A stretch of DNA of 64,000 nucleotides, taken from positions 62,001-126,000 of the forward strand of contig NZ_LN997849.1 in assembly GCF_001511835.1 (NCBI RefSeq), in the 5' to 3' direction. Shown here in pieces: positions 49,647-57,998 of this stretch (its first letter is position 1; each line of letters starts with the position of its first letter). A program made the position numbers and the translations under genes. This DNA comes from Magnetospirillum sp. XM-1 (GTDB lineage Bacteria > Pseudomonadota > Alphaproteobacteria > Rhodospirillales > Magnetospirillaceae). Under the pieces are notes generated by a model. It worked only from the letters and a program-made list of their open reading frames with translations. It searched no databases and was not told where the DNA came from.

Positions 49647-50207
49647 ATGAGCATCGGTCGTGACTGGATGAAGGCTCGCACCCAGGTGAAGGTGCTCGTC
49701 GTCGATGACGAGCCCGTGATGCGCCGCCTCATCATCGGCATGCTGCGCAACATCCCGGTGCTCGATGTCGAGATCGCCGAAGCGGGGGATGGCGCTGCCG
49801 CCCTCCAGCATCTGCGTGGCGGGCCGGAGAACAAGCCGGACCTGATCATCACGGATCTCCGGATGGAGCCGCTGGGAGGCCTGCCCTTCATCCGGACGGT
49901 GCGATCCGGCGAGTATGGCATCGATCGCTTCCTGCCGATGGTCGCGATGACCTCGGACACCGAGACCGATACGGTGACGCGGGTCCTGCGGGCCGGAGCC
50001 GATGGCCTGGTGCCCAAGCCGGTATCCCAGGAGATGCTCCGGCGCCAGGTGCTGCAGGTGCTGACCCGGGAATCCCCCTTCATCGAGATCGTGCTGCCGG
50101 AAGGGAAGTATTTCGGCCCGTTCTCGCCCTTCGTGAAGCAGAACGTCCTCGTTCCAGGCTGCCCGCACCGCATCGTGCACAAGCGTCAGGGCCGCATCGC
50201 GGCATAG
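49647..50207 (+). CDS. stand-alone response-regulator receiver protein
   Basis: A receiver domain fills residues 14-130: acidic pair DD (20-21), phosphorylation site Asp70 in IITDLRM, the threonine in AMTSD, and lysine in PKPV. About 50 residues follow without a DNA-binding motif, ending in a basic tail. It sits between the HlyD-like gene and the adhesin, so it may time or gate secretion through protein contacts. No sensor kinase is encoded in the window. Confidence 0.85.
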   Translation: MSIGRDWMKARTQVKVLVVDDEPVMRRLIIGMLRNIPVLDVEIAEAGDGAAALQHLRGGPENKPDLIITDLRMEPLGGLPFIRTVRSGEYGIDRFLPMVAMTSDTETDTVTRVLRAGADGLVPKPVSQEMLRRQVLQVLTRESPFIEIVLPEGKYFGPFSPFVKQNVLVPGCPHRIVHKRQGRIAA

Positions 50208-50225
50208 AGGCGGGCCGCTGTCCGG

Positions 50226-50235
50226 CCCCATCTTC
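50226..50235 (+). promoter_or_regulatory. promoter-like box CCCCATCTTC
   Basis: Exact consensus, in the context TCCGGCCCCATCTTC, 69 bases upstream of the adhesin start, giving a longer leader than most. Confidence 0.4.
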
Positions 50236-50304
50236 TGATGGGATGGCGCTCTGGGCGCCGCATGGCCTCGCCGTTATGGCAGGCCTCAGCCGGGAGACGG
50301 GACG

Positions 50305-53300
50305 ATGTCCGAGCAGGAGATGGATCGCGATCGCCGCGAAGGCATTCCGGCCGATGCGTTCATGGGCATGGATCAGGCCGTTGCGGCCTACGTCGCTTCG
50401 GCCGCGCCGGAATCCGTCGTGGAAGCGAAGGCGCCGGTCGAGCCGATCGAGCATGCGAAGGCCTCCATGGCTTCGTCGGCGGCTTCGGCGCCGATCCTCG
50501 TCGCGGATGCCGGCTTCCTGCCGGAAGGGGCGATGCCTTCGTCCAATGCGATGGCCGCTCATGCACTGGCGCAGCGTGCGGAACCCGAGAACAAGGCTCC
50601 GGCCTTGGCCGGGACTTCGTCCGAGCCCTTCTTCTCCGCTCCGGATGCCCATCCGGCCTTCCAGGGCGGTTCTTCCGGCTCCCGTCCGGCAACGCAGCCG
50701 GAGCCGCATGCCGGACCGATGGCCCCTGCCGCTCCTCGCGCGGGCGAGGCGACGGATTCCGCCCCGGTCGGCATTCCATCCGCTCCATCCGTCGAGCCTG
50801 CTCTTCCGGCTCCAGCGCCCGCCTATCATCCGACGCTCCCCCCAGCCCCCGTCCAGCCTGCTCCGGCTCCATCGCTGGAACCGGAACCGCTTCCCGTCGA
50901 TCCGCAAAGCCTCGGCAGTCTGTCCGTGCAGGCGCTGGCCCTGAGCGGGAACGAGGGGCAGTCCGCGTCGGGTTTGCTGTCCGCGATCGACTCCTACGGA
51001 GATGCGCTGTCCTACGCCGTCGTCGCCGGACATGGGCCTTCCCATGGCTCCGTCTCCATCGATGCGGCGGGCGTCGTTTCCTATGCGGCATCCTCGGCCT
51101 CGTGGAACGGTACGGACGACTTCCAGGTGCGGGTGTCTGACCAGCACGGCCTCAGCGCCGTCGCCGCGGTGCATGCGGTCATCGCCCCGACCGCCGAGGC
51201 ACCGTCCATCTCCTCGGCTGGAGCGCATGGAACCGAGGATGGAGGCGCGGTGTCCCTGCCGCTGAATGTCTCCTCGGCAGATTCCATCTCCTCGGTCGTG
51301 ATCTCCGGGCTTCCCGTCGGCGCTACCCTCTCGGCCGGGACGCTTTCGGGCGGCGCCTGGCATCTTGTCCCGGCCGATCTGGCCGGGCTATCCATCCTCC
51401 TGCCGGTCCATTGGGCCGGATCCGCGACGCTCGATGTCGTGGCCACGGCGCAGGATGGCTCGGCGACGGCGACTTCGACGGCGCAGGTCTCCCTCGTCGT
51501 CGATCACGAGGCGCCCACGGCGACTTCCGATCCGGTGTCGGTGATCGCCGGCCATTCCGCCTCAGGCGCCGTCGTGGGCTCCGAGGCCGACGGAGCGGCC
51601 CTGTCCTATTCGCTGGTGTCCGGGCATGGCCCATCGCATGGCTCGGTGGTCTTGGCCGCCGATGGGACGTTCGTCTTCGCGGCCGATGCCGGATACGCGG
51701 GATCCGACTCGTTCCAGGTTCTCGTCTCCAACGGCTTCGGCCAGTCGGTCGCGCGCACGGTGTCGGTGACGGCGGCGGCCGATTCGATCAGCCTCTCCTC
51801 GTCCGGCGGCACCGGCCATGGGACGGTCTCCGGCTCCGTGTCCGGGACCAATGCGTCCGGGGATGCGATGGCCTACGCCGTCGTCACGCAGGCGTCCAGC
51901 GGCACGGTGTCGGTGGATGCCTCCTCGGGCGCCTGGACCTACGCGCCGACCGGCTCCTGGGCCGGTGGGGACGCGGACAGCGCGGTGATCTCGGTGTCCG
52001 ATGGCCATGGACTGACCGTCCAGCGCACGATCTCCATCCTCGAAACGAACGACGCGCCGGTCCTTTCGTCCGCCGGAACCTCGACGGTGCGCGGCGGCAC
52101 GGCGAACGGAACGATCTCCGCAACGGATGGCGATGGGGATTCCCTGTCGATCACGGCTTCCGCATCGCATGGCACCGTCGTCGTCAATGGCGATGGGACC
52201 TGGACCTACACGGAGACGGACACCTCCTTCACCGGCACGGACACGGTCTCCTTCGCAGCCTCGGACCACCACGGCGGCACGGCTTCCTCTACGGCTTCCG
52301 TCGTGGTCGGCGATGGGGCCTCCTTCTCGGTCTCGCTCACCGGCGGCAGCGGCCATGGCGACATCACGGGCACGGTTCAGGCCTCGGATCAGTTCTCCGA
52401 TGCGATGGCCTATTCCATCGTCTCGCAGGGCTCGTCCGGAACCGTCTCCATAGACGCCGCGACGGGCGCCTATGCCTATTCGCCATCCGGCGCATGGGTC
52501 GGGGGGCAAACCGATTCCTTCGTCGTGCGGGCTTCGGACGGGCATGGCGGCACCCATGACACGACGATCACCGTGGATGAGACCGACGCCGCTCCTGCGG
52601 TCTCCGGGGCGGCTTCCCTCTCCGGCACGACGCATGCGGTTCCCGTCGCCATCACGCAGGCCCAGCTGCTTGGACCGGCATCCGATGCGGACGGCGATGC
52701 GCTGTCGATCTCCGGGCTGTCCGCCGATCACGGATCGCTGTTCTCGACGGGGCCCGGCGCCTGGTCTCTTGATCCGCAGGGCTTCGACGGCACGATCACC
52801 TTGTCCTATTCGGTTCTGGATGGGCATGGGGGCTCGACGGCGGCCACCGCGACGCTCGTCTCGTCGGACACGGCTCCGACGGCATCCACGACCGGAGGAA
52901 GCGGACTGGAGGGGCATGTCATCACCGGCGCCGTGGTCGGGTCCGACACCGATGGCGATTCCCTGTCCTATGCGCTGGTGGCTGGGCATGGCCCGGCCCA
53001 TGGCAGCGTCTCGCTTGCGGCGGACGGCTCCTATTCGTATTCCTCGACGGGCTACGCCGGAACCGACTCCTTCCGCGTGCTGGTGTCCGACGGCCATGGC
53101 GGCAGCGTCGCCGAGGACGTATCGGTGAGCGTGGGGGCGGTGACCATCTCGACATCGGCTTCCGGGGGTTCCGGGCCGGCCGAGGCGGCGATCGGCGGCA
53201 GCCTGTCCGCGTCGGTGTCCAGCGGCGACGCCGTATCATGGAGCCTGTCGGCTGCGCATTCGACTTCGGGGGGTGTGGAGACGGCCGCGCTGGCCCATGG

Positions 53301-54366
53301 CTCGATCTCCCTGGATGAAGCGACGGGCGCTTACACCTTCACCCCGGATGCCGGCTTCGTCGGGACCGATTCCTTCACGGCCATCGCCTCGGACGCCTAC
53401 GGGAATTCGGCGTCGCGCACGGTGACGGTGACCGCGCAGGACAATGCCCCGACCGTGAGCGGGTCGGTCGATCTCGGCTCCGTGGGGCACAATGCCACGC
53501 TCTCCATCTCCTCCGCGTCGCTGCTTGGCAACGCATCCGACATCGACGGGCAGACCCTTTCCATCCTCGGGACGCCGACGGCGGACCACGGGACGATCTC
53601 CGCTTCCGGCGGCGGCTGGACGTATTCGTCCGGCGGCTACGTGGGGCCTGTCGCGCTGAGCTATACGGTTTCGGACGGGGCGGGCGGCACGGTGGCCGAC
53701 ACGGCGACGATCACGACGACGGATGCCGCGCCGACAGCCTCCGGCTTCTCCATCTCGGCGACGAGCGGCACTCCCCATACGGGCGACCTCACGGCCGATT
53801 CGGGCGCCGCCGACGCCGATGGCGATTCCCTGGCATGGTCGCTGGCCAGCGGCCCTTCCCATGGCAGCGTCTCGGTCGCGGCGGATGGCTCCTATTCGTA
53901 TTCCGGCACGAACGGCTACGCCGGAGCCGATTCCTTCACGGCGACGGCTTCGGATGGCCATGGGGGTTCCGTGTCGGTCAGGCGAGCGCGACGGATCCCG
54001 ATCTCGGAGCCGTGTCGTATTCCCTGGACGACAGCGCAGGCGGGCTCTTCGCCATCGATTCCTCGTCGGGCAGGATCACGGTGGCGAACGGGAACGGCAC
54101 CCATGCCGTCGATCTGTCCGGCTACGATGTGGTCGTGCGGGCGACGACGGGACTGGGGGGTACGGCGACGGAGAGCATCCACATCGCCACGATCGATCCG
54201 ATCCTCATCCAGGATTCGTGGCGCACGCACGATCCGCATTCCGGCGTCTCGTTCTCCGATGGCGTCTGGACCGCGGACGCGTCCCGCTTCGATACGCTGG
54301 ACAGGCTGTGCGTGGAGGGCGGCTCCTGCACCGGACGGATCGAAGCCACCTCCTCGTCTCCGGTGA
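50305..54366 (+). CDS. giant tandem-repeat (cadherin/VCBS-like) surface adhesin, frameshifted near its end
   Basis: The first 200 residues are a proline/alanine-rich linker without a Sec signal. Then come about eleven Ig-like repeats of roughly 90-110 residues, each with a variant of GDSLSYALVAGHGPAHGSVS, ADGSYSYSSTGYAGTDSF and VSDGHGGS. Such repeats are found in large type I-secreted adhesins of the BapA/LapA type. The in-frame product makes sense up to about base 53976; after that it turns into arginine-rich nonsense to 54366. The correct continuation is in another frame (53976-54920). One base gained or two lost near 53971-53979 explains this. Confidence 0.8.
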   Translation: MSEQEMDRDRREGIPADAFMGMDQAVAAYVASAAPESVVEAKAPVEPIEHAKASMASSAASAPILVADAGFLPEGAMPSSNAMAAHALAQRAEPENKAPALAGTSSEPFFSAPDAHPAFQGGSSGSRPATQPEPHAGPMAPAAPRAGEATDSAPVGIPSAPSVEPALPAPAPAYHPTLPPAPVQPAPAPSLEPEPLPVDPQSLGSLSVQALALSGNEGQSASGLLSAIDSYGDALSYAVVAGHGPSHGSVSIDAAGVVSYAASSASWNGTDDFQVRVSDQHGLSAVAAVHAVIAPTAEAPSISSAGAHGTEDGGAVSLPLNVSSADSISSVVISGLPVGATLSAGTLSGGAWHLVPADLAGLSILLPVHWAGSATLDVVATAQDGSATATSTAQVSLVVDHEAPTATSDPVSVIAGHSASGAVVGSEADGAALSYSLVSGHGPSHGSVVLAADGTFVFAADAGYAGSDSFQVLVSNGFGQSVARTVSVTAAADSISLSSSGGTGHGTVSGSVSGTNASGDAMAYAVVTQASSGTVSVDASSGAWTYAPTGSWAGGDADSAVISVSDGHGLTVQRTISILETNDAPVLSSAGTSTVRGGTANGTISATDGDGDSLSITASASHGTVVVNGDGTWTYTETDTSFTGTDTVSFAASDHHGGTASSTASVVVGDGASFSVSLTGGSGHGDITGTVQASDQFSDAMAYSIVSQGSSGTVSIDAATGAYAYSPSGAWVGGQTDSFVVRASDGHGGTHDTTITVDETDAAPAVSGAASLSGTTHAVPVAITQAQLLGPASDADGDALSISGLSADHGSLFSTGPGAWSLDPQGFDGTITLSYSVLDGHGGSTAATATLVSSDTAPTASTTGGSGLEGHVITGAVVGSDTDGDSLSYALVAGHGPAHGSVSLAADGSYSYSSTGYAGTDSFRVLVSDGHGGSVAEDVSVSVGAVTISTSASGGSGPAEAAIGGSLSASVSSGDAVSWSLSAAHSTSGGVETAALAHGSISLDEATGAYTFTPDAGFVGTDSFTAIASDAYGNSASRTVTVTAQDNAPTVSGSVDLGSVGHNATLSISSASLLGNASDIDGQTLSILGTPTADHGTISASGGGWTYSSGGYVGPVALSYTVSDGAGGTVADTATITTTDAAPTASGFSISATSGTPHTGDLTADSGAADADGDSLAWSLASGPSHGSVSVAADGSYSYSGTNGYAGADSFTATASDGHGGSVSVRRARRIPISEPCRIPWTTAQAGSSPSIPRRAGSRWRTGTAPMPSICPATMWSCGRRRDWGVRRRRASTSPRSIRSSSRIRGARTIRIPASRSPMASGPRTRPASIRWTGCAWRAAPAPDGSKPPPRLR

Positions 54367-54920
54367 CCTTCACCGGCTTCGATCCCCTGCACGGGCAGAG
54401 CGAGACCGTCGATAGCGCCCATGGAGGCCGCGCCGTCGTGTTCACGGATGGCTCCTGGTTCTACGAAGGCGCGGCGGGCTTCACCGGCACGGACAGCTTC
54501 TCGTTCATCGCGAGGGACGAGCAGGGCTCCTCGGTGCTCCAATCCGTCGCCGTCGAGGTGATCCCGTCCTCGTCGAACGCGCTGGAGCTCGCGCAGGCGG
54601 TCGCGGCGGGCGTCGATGCCGGACATGCTTCCGCGGCGGCGGGAACCGCTTCCGGGCCAGCGGATCTCTTCGTTCTGGAACAGGGGCATCAGCTGACCAT
54701 CCACGACTTCTCGGCGGCCGCCGGCGATGCGCTCCTGATCCATGGCTACATCAGCCAGCAGGTCTCGTTCTCCGATCAGGCGGACGGGCTGCACGCCGTC
54801 GCGGGCGGCGCCGATCTGGCGGTGCTGGCGGGAATCCACGCCCACGACATCGGCCTGTCATCGACCGCCGCGGACGCCCATTCATGGCTCGATGCCCATG
54901 GGCTCATGCACTATGCCTGA
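53976..54920 (+). pseudogene. C-terminal part of the adhesin in the shifted frame (secretion signal region)
   Basis: From base 53976 the frame reads GQASATDPDLGAVSYSLDDS and continues with a cadherin-like unit, then a cysteine-bearing variant repeat (LCVEGGSCTGRIE), a final repeat (GGRAVVFTDGSWFYEGAAGF) and an acidic C-terminal segment (DLFVLEQGHQLTIHDFSAAA). The last resembles the C-terminal targeting region of type I-secreted proteins. No start signal precedes it, so it belongs to the gene at 50305. If the shift is real, the adhesin would lack its export signal. Confidence 0.7.
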
Positions 54921-55042
54921 TGGCTTCAAAGGAACGCCTAACACGGCCTCCCCATCTTCGGGGGGTTCCCGGGGCGGAGCGGCCGTCGCGTGCGGCGGGG
55001 AGGTCTCTCCACCCACTCCTGCCCCGCCGCAGCCCCGGGAAT

Positions 55043-55052
55043 ACCCATATCG
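55043..55052 (+). promoter_or_regulatory. promoter-like box ACCCATATCG
   Basis: A variant box 24 bases from the start at 55077. An exact copy (CCCCATCTTC) also lies at 54950-54959, just after the adhesin stop. Confidence 0.35.
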
Positions 55053-55076
55053 GTCGAGCAAGCCAGGGAGGCAACC

Positions 55077-55688
55077 ATGAACCGACGTCATCTCCGCAGC
55101 ATCGTTTCCGGCCTTGCCCTGGCGGCGGGCCTTCTCGCGGCTCCGGCCTCGTCCGAGGCCCAGTCCCTCGATCTCCAATCCGTGCTCGGCGCGCTGTCGG
55201 GGCAGGGCGGCATGCCCTCCATGCCGATGATGCCCATGATGCCGAACCAGATGGGATCCGGCGGCAACGGCAATTCCCAGGCGCTCATCGGCGCGGCCAT
55301 CCAGATCCTGCCGAAGATCATCGGCAACGGGACGAACGGAGGCAACGGGATGGGCATGAACGGCAGCGCGCCCTTCCTCGGCCCCCAGGGCGGCGGGCTG
55401 CAGAACAACGGTTCCCTGCCCTTCCTGGGGCCGGCCGGCTCGAATCCGTCCCTGTCGGGGACCGGACTGAACGGAGGCATGAACGGCACGGTCGGAGGGA
55501 TGCCTTCCATCGTCTCCCTCGGAGGCGGCTCATGGGCGGTGAACGAGGCGGGCACGGGCCGCAGGCTGGGCGTGCTGAACCTGCCCGTAGGCTCCGCGGC
55601 GCCCCGCCTGGTGCCAGCCGGCGGGCGTTCGTGGAGCGTCGTGGATTCCTCGACGGGAAACCAGCTCGGGGTCCTTACGCTGAATTGA
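55077..55688 (+). CDS. secreted glycine/asparagine/methionine-rich protein (203 aa)
   Basis: GGGAGG precedes the ATG. Residues 1-27 are a signal peptide ending SSEAQS. A low-complexity middle rich in glycine, asparagine, proline and methionine (GMPSMPMMPMMPNQMGSGG) follows. Two short repeats close the protein, each with a GGxSWxVxxxxTGxxLGVL pattern (about 150-170 and 183-203). The repeat type suggests an extracellular or biofilm-matrix partner. It belongs positionally to the adhesin module. No family was recognised. Confidence 0.6.
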   Translation: MNRRHLRSIVSGLALAAGLLAAPASSEAQSLDLQSVLGALSGQGGMPSMPMMPMMPNQMGSGGNGNSQALIGAAIQILPKIIGNGTNGGNGMGMNGSAPFLGPQGGGLQNNGSLPFLGPAGSNPSLSGTGLNGGMNGTVGGMPSIVSLGGGSWAVNEAGTGRRLGVLNLPVGSAAPRLVPAGGRSWSVVDSSTGNQLGVLTLN

Positions 55689-55705
55689 GCCGCGCCGTAC
55701 GGAAG

Positions 55706-55742
55706 AAGGCCCGCCGCTCCCGGAGGAGACAGCGGGCCTTTT
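55706..55742. terminator. rho-independent terminator between convergent genes
   Basis: AAGGCCCGC/GCGGGCCTT, a 9-bp perfect stem followed by TTTT on the plus strand, lies 18 bases after the stop at 55688 and 12 bases before the convergent stop at 55754. Confidence 0.8.
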
Positions 55743-55753
55743 CCATGCCGGTC

Positions 55754-56902
55754 CTACTCGTGCATCATCTCGGCCGTCTTGCGGACCGAATGGAGGATGC
55801 CCGTCGCCGCCCGCGCCACCGCCAGGCCGTTCATCGCGGCGTGGACATGCCGGCACCCGGCGCCGTGGTAGTGGTAGGGCGATCTGATCATCCCTATGCT
55901 GCCGGGCGAGATGATGGGCCGTTCCGCCCTAGGCGCGGCTTCGGGGCGGATCGGCTCGGCCCTGCGGGGCTGCTGGGGGTCCGGGCGGGCCGCTTCCTCG
56001 CGGGAGCGGTTCCACCGCGTATCCTGGGCCTTCGCCTCCCTCCTGAGGTGCTCGTCGTGCGTGGGCTTGTCCATGCGCAGGATGCGCTCGAACTCGGCGG
56101 CCCCATGGCTCTTCCAGCGCCTGGCGAAGGGGATGTCCGCGGCGCGGAGCCGGGCGAGCTCGGCTTCGACGCTGCGTTCCGGGCGCTGGGTCTCTCCGCT
56201 CCCGTGCAGGTCGCCCAGATTGGCGGGAACCGGCCTGCGGACATTCGCCATGAAGCGGATGCTGCGCTCGAACGTCCTGGCGTAGCGCAGGACGCCGTGC
56301 AGCGCCTCCAGCTCGGCCGTCCGCATGGAGGCGGGGTCGAGATGCATGGAGGATTCGTCCGCCGCGCGGCGGCGCTTCCACATCTCCCGCAGCAGGCGGG
56401 CCTCCTCCTCGGCGGCGCGGATCGCCTCCTCGCGTTCGGCCCGGTTCATCCGCGCCCTCCTGTCGGGAGACGGGAACGAGGCCATGTCCTGCGCGAGGAT
56501 CGACGGCTCGCGGGAGATTCCGGCGCGGGCGTCGATGCGATCGGAGCGCATCAGGCGGCGCCCCAGGGCTTCCGGCTCCTTGGCGAGGGACGAGAAGGCG
56601 GTCCTCACCTCTTCCCAGCCCGGAGCCGCGTCGCGGTGTCCGGCTGCGTCCATCACCAGCGCCTGGCGGATGCGGACATCCGTGCGCAGGGCATCGATCT
56701 GATCGGCGGCCCGGCGCGCCCACATCAGGGTCTGGTCGGAGGTGAATCCCCGGGCCGACACGCTTTCCAGGGCGTCCATGGCGGCGGCGAGGCGCCTGAC
56801 CGTCAGGGCGGAATCGCCCTGCATGCCACGGAGCGTCCAGCGCTGATCGGGTGGCAGGATGCCTTCCTTCGAGAAAAGCATCCGGGTGTGCGATGCGTCC
56901 AT
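55754..56902 (-). CDS. hypothetical charged helical protein (382 aa)
   Basis: AAGGAGACGG precedes the ATG at 56902; the frame is open further upstream but passes through a terminator hairpin. The product is rich in arginine, glutamate and alanine and has long helices (REEAIRAAEEEARLLREMWK). The C-terminus carries histidines and a cysteine (SPYHYHGAGCRHVHAAMNG), a possible metal site. It resembles the neighbouring conjugation proteins in composition. No family was recognised. Confidence 0.6.
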   Translation of the reverse strand: MDASHTRMLFSKEGILPPDQRWTLRGMQGDSALTVRRLAAAMDALESVSARGFTSDQTLMWARRAADQIDALRTDVRIRQALVMDAAGHRDAAPGWEEVRTAFSSLAKEPEALGRRLMRSDRIDARAGISREPSILAQDMASFPSPDRRARMNRAEREEAIRAAEEEARLLREMWKRRRAADESSMHLDPASMRTAELEALHGVLRYARTFERSIRFMANVRRPVPANLGDLHGSGETQRPERSVEAELARLRAADIPFARRWKSHGAAEFERILRMDKPTHDEHLRREAKAQDTRWNRSREEAARPDPQQPRRAEPIRPEAAPRAERPIISPGSIGMIRSPYHYHGAGCRHVHAAMNGLAVARAATGILHSVRKTAEMMHE

Positions 56903-57055
56903 GTTCCGTCTCCTTCGCAAGGGAACGCCGCCCGGCTGGTCCGATCGGCGAGGAAGCTCGACGGACCTCGTCCGTCGCGTCTCCTGCATGGCAAGGGGAC
57001 GCGATGGGCGTGGGCCGGCCAGGATGGCTGGCGCAAGGGAGAAGGAGGCGAAGAA

Positions 57056-57082
57056 AAACGCCCGGATGGGGGATCCGGGCGT
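57056..57082 (-). terminator. intrinsic terminator in the 5' leader of the leftward gene
   Basis: AACGCCCGGAT/ATCCGGGCGTT is an 11-bp perfect stem with a five-base loop; on the minus strand it is followed by TTTTTCTT. It lies between the putative promoter at 57147-57177 and the start at 56902, leaving about 150 leader bases after it. That is an attenuator layout. A plain stop for antisense transcription of the gene at 57328 is the alternative. Confidence 0.65.
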
Positions 57083-57146
57083 TCGAAGGTGTTGGTCGGC
57101 CCTGGCGGGCTCCGGAGCGGGATGGCCAGGTCGCCTGTCCCTGCTA

Positions 57147-57177
57147 TACATATGGTATCGCAACCGTAGGACGTCAA
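57147..57177 (-). promoter_or_regulatory. sigma-70-like promoter for the leftward gene
   Basis: The minus strand reads TTGACG (57172-57177), a 17-base spacer and CATATG (57149-57154); a -10 of TATGTA with a longer spacer is possible. This is the only place in the window where both -35 and -10 boxes of the housekeeping type are evident. Confidence 0.5.
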
Positions 57178-57255
57178 CTTCACGTCCGCATTCTTCAGTC
57201 TTCATGCACGATTTCTTCGGAGATTGCGCGATTCCGCCGTTCGGACTCTCCGCGA

Positions 57256-57265
57256 TCCCATTTCA
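57256..57265 (+). promoter_or_regulatory. promoter-like box TCCCATTTCA
   Basis: Variant box 62 bases upstream of the start at 57328, divergent from the promoter at 57147. Confidence 0.3.
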
Positions 57266-57327
57266 GAGGAATGGGGCGCCCTTGTCGGCGTTCGGTTGCA
57301 GACGGTTCCGAAGGCGGAGGGCGAGGA

Positions 57328-57996
57328 ATGGGGTTCCATCTGATCGACGACGACTCGTCGCGCTCGTCGCGCATCGAGGAGGAATCGGAGGGGCAGGCCG
57401 AAGGCTGGACGTCCCGCCAGTTCGATGCGAAGGCGGTGCTCGGCATCGAGACGCCGCTGGCCGTCATCGTCGGGGAATGCGATTCCCGCTTCCGCACGGG
57501 GGAGTCCTTGTCCTTGGAGCTGCGCTCGCTGGGGTATGGGGGACCGATCATCGTTCTGGGCGGCTCCTCGGACATAGAGCCGCTGCTGACGGCGGGAGCG
57601 GACGCGGTTCTGCCGGGCGCTTCGAGCTGGGCCGGCATCCGGGCCCAGGCCGAGGCCATCATGAGGCGCGGCGCCGGAATGGCCGGCGGGACGGTGGACG
57701 TCGGCGGGCTTCTCTTCGATCCGAGCGATTCTTCCTTCATGGTCGGAAACGAGCGGCTGCCCCTGTCGGATCTGCCGGGCCGCATCCTCGTCCTGCTGAT
57801 GCATCGCCGCGGGCGCCTCGTGTCCAGCCGGGAGCTGAGCCGGAAGGTCTGGGGGCAGGCCGAAGCGGGTTCGAAGCTGGCCTTCCAGATGAACCGGCTC
57901 CGTCACGCCCTGACGAAGGCAGGACTGGATGGGCATGCGATGATCAGGAACGAGAAGGGCGCCGGCTATACCCTGGTGGATCCCGGCGCCCGCTGA
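57328..57996 (+). CDS. OmpR-like winged-helix regulator with degenerate receiver
   Basis: GGAGGGCGAGGA precedes the ATG. About residues 40-125 resemble a receiver domain in pattern (PLAVIVGECDSRFRTGE, PIIVLGG, GADAVLPGA), but no clear phosphoacceptor aspartate is at the end of strand three and the lysine is missing. About 135-222 are an OmpR/PhoB-type DNA-binding domain (PLSDLPGRILVLLMHRRGRL, then SSRELSRKVWG and NEKGAGYTLV). It probably works without phosphorylation. It stops two bases before the convergent conjugation operon ends. Confidence 0.8.
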   Translation: MGFHLIDDDSSRSSRIEEESEGQAEGWTSRQFDAKAVLGIETPLAVIVGECDSRFRTGESLSLELRSLGYGGPIIVLGGSSDIEPLLTAGADAVLPGASSWAGIRAQAEAIMRRGAGMAGGTVDVGGLLFDPSDSSFMVGNERLPLSDLPGRILVLLMHRRGRLVSSRELSRKVWGQAEAGSKLAFQMNRLRHALTKAGLDGHAMIRNEKGAGYTLVDPGAR

Positions 57997-57998
57997 TC

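Noticed and set aside
50305..54920. RTX toxin or calcium-binding RTX adhesin
   Set aside because: No GGxGxDxLx nonapeptide repeats were seen; the repeats are Ig/cadherin-like.
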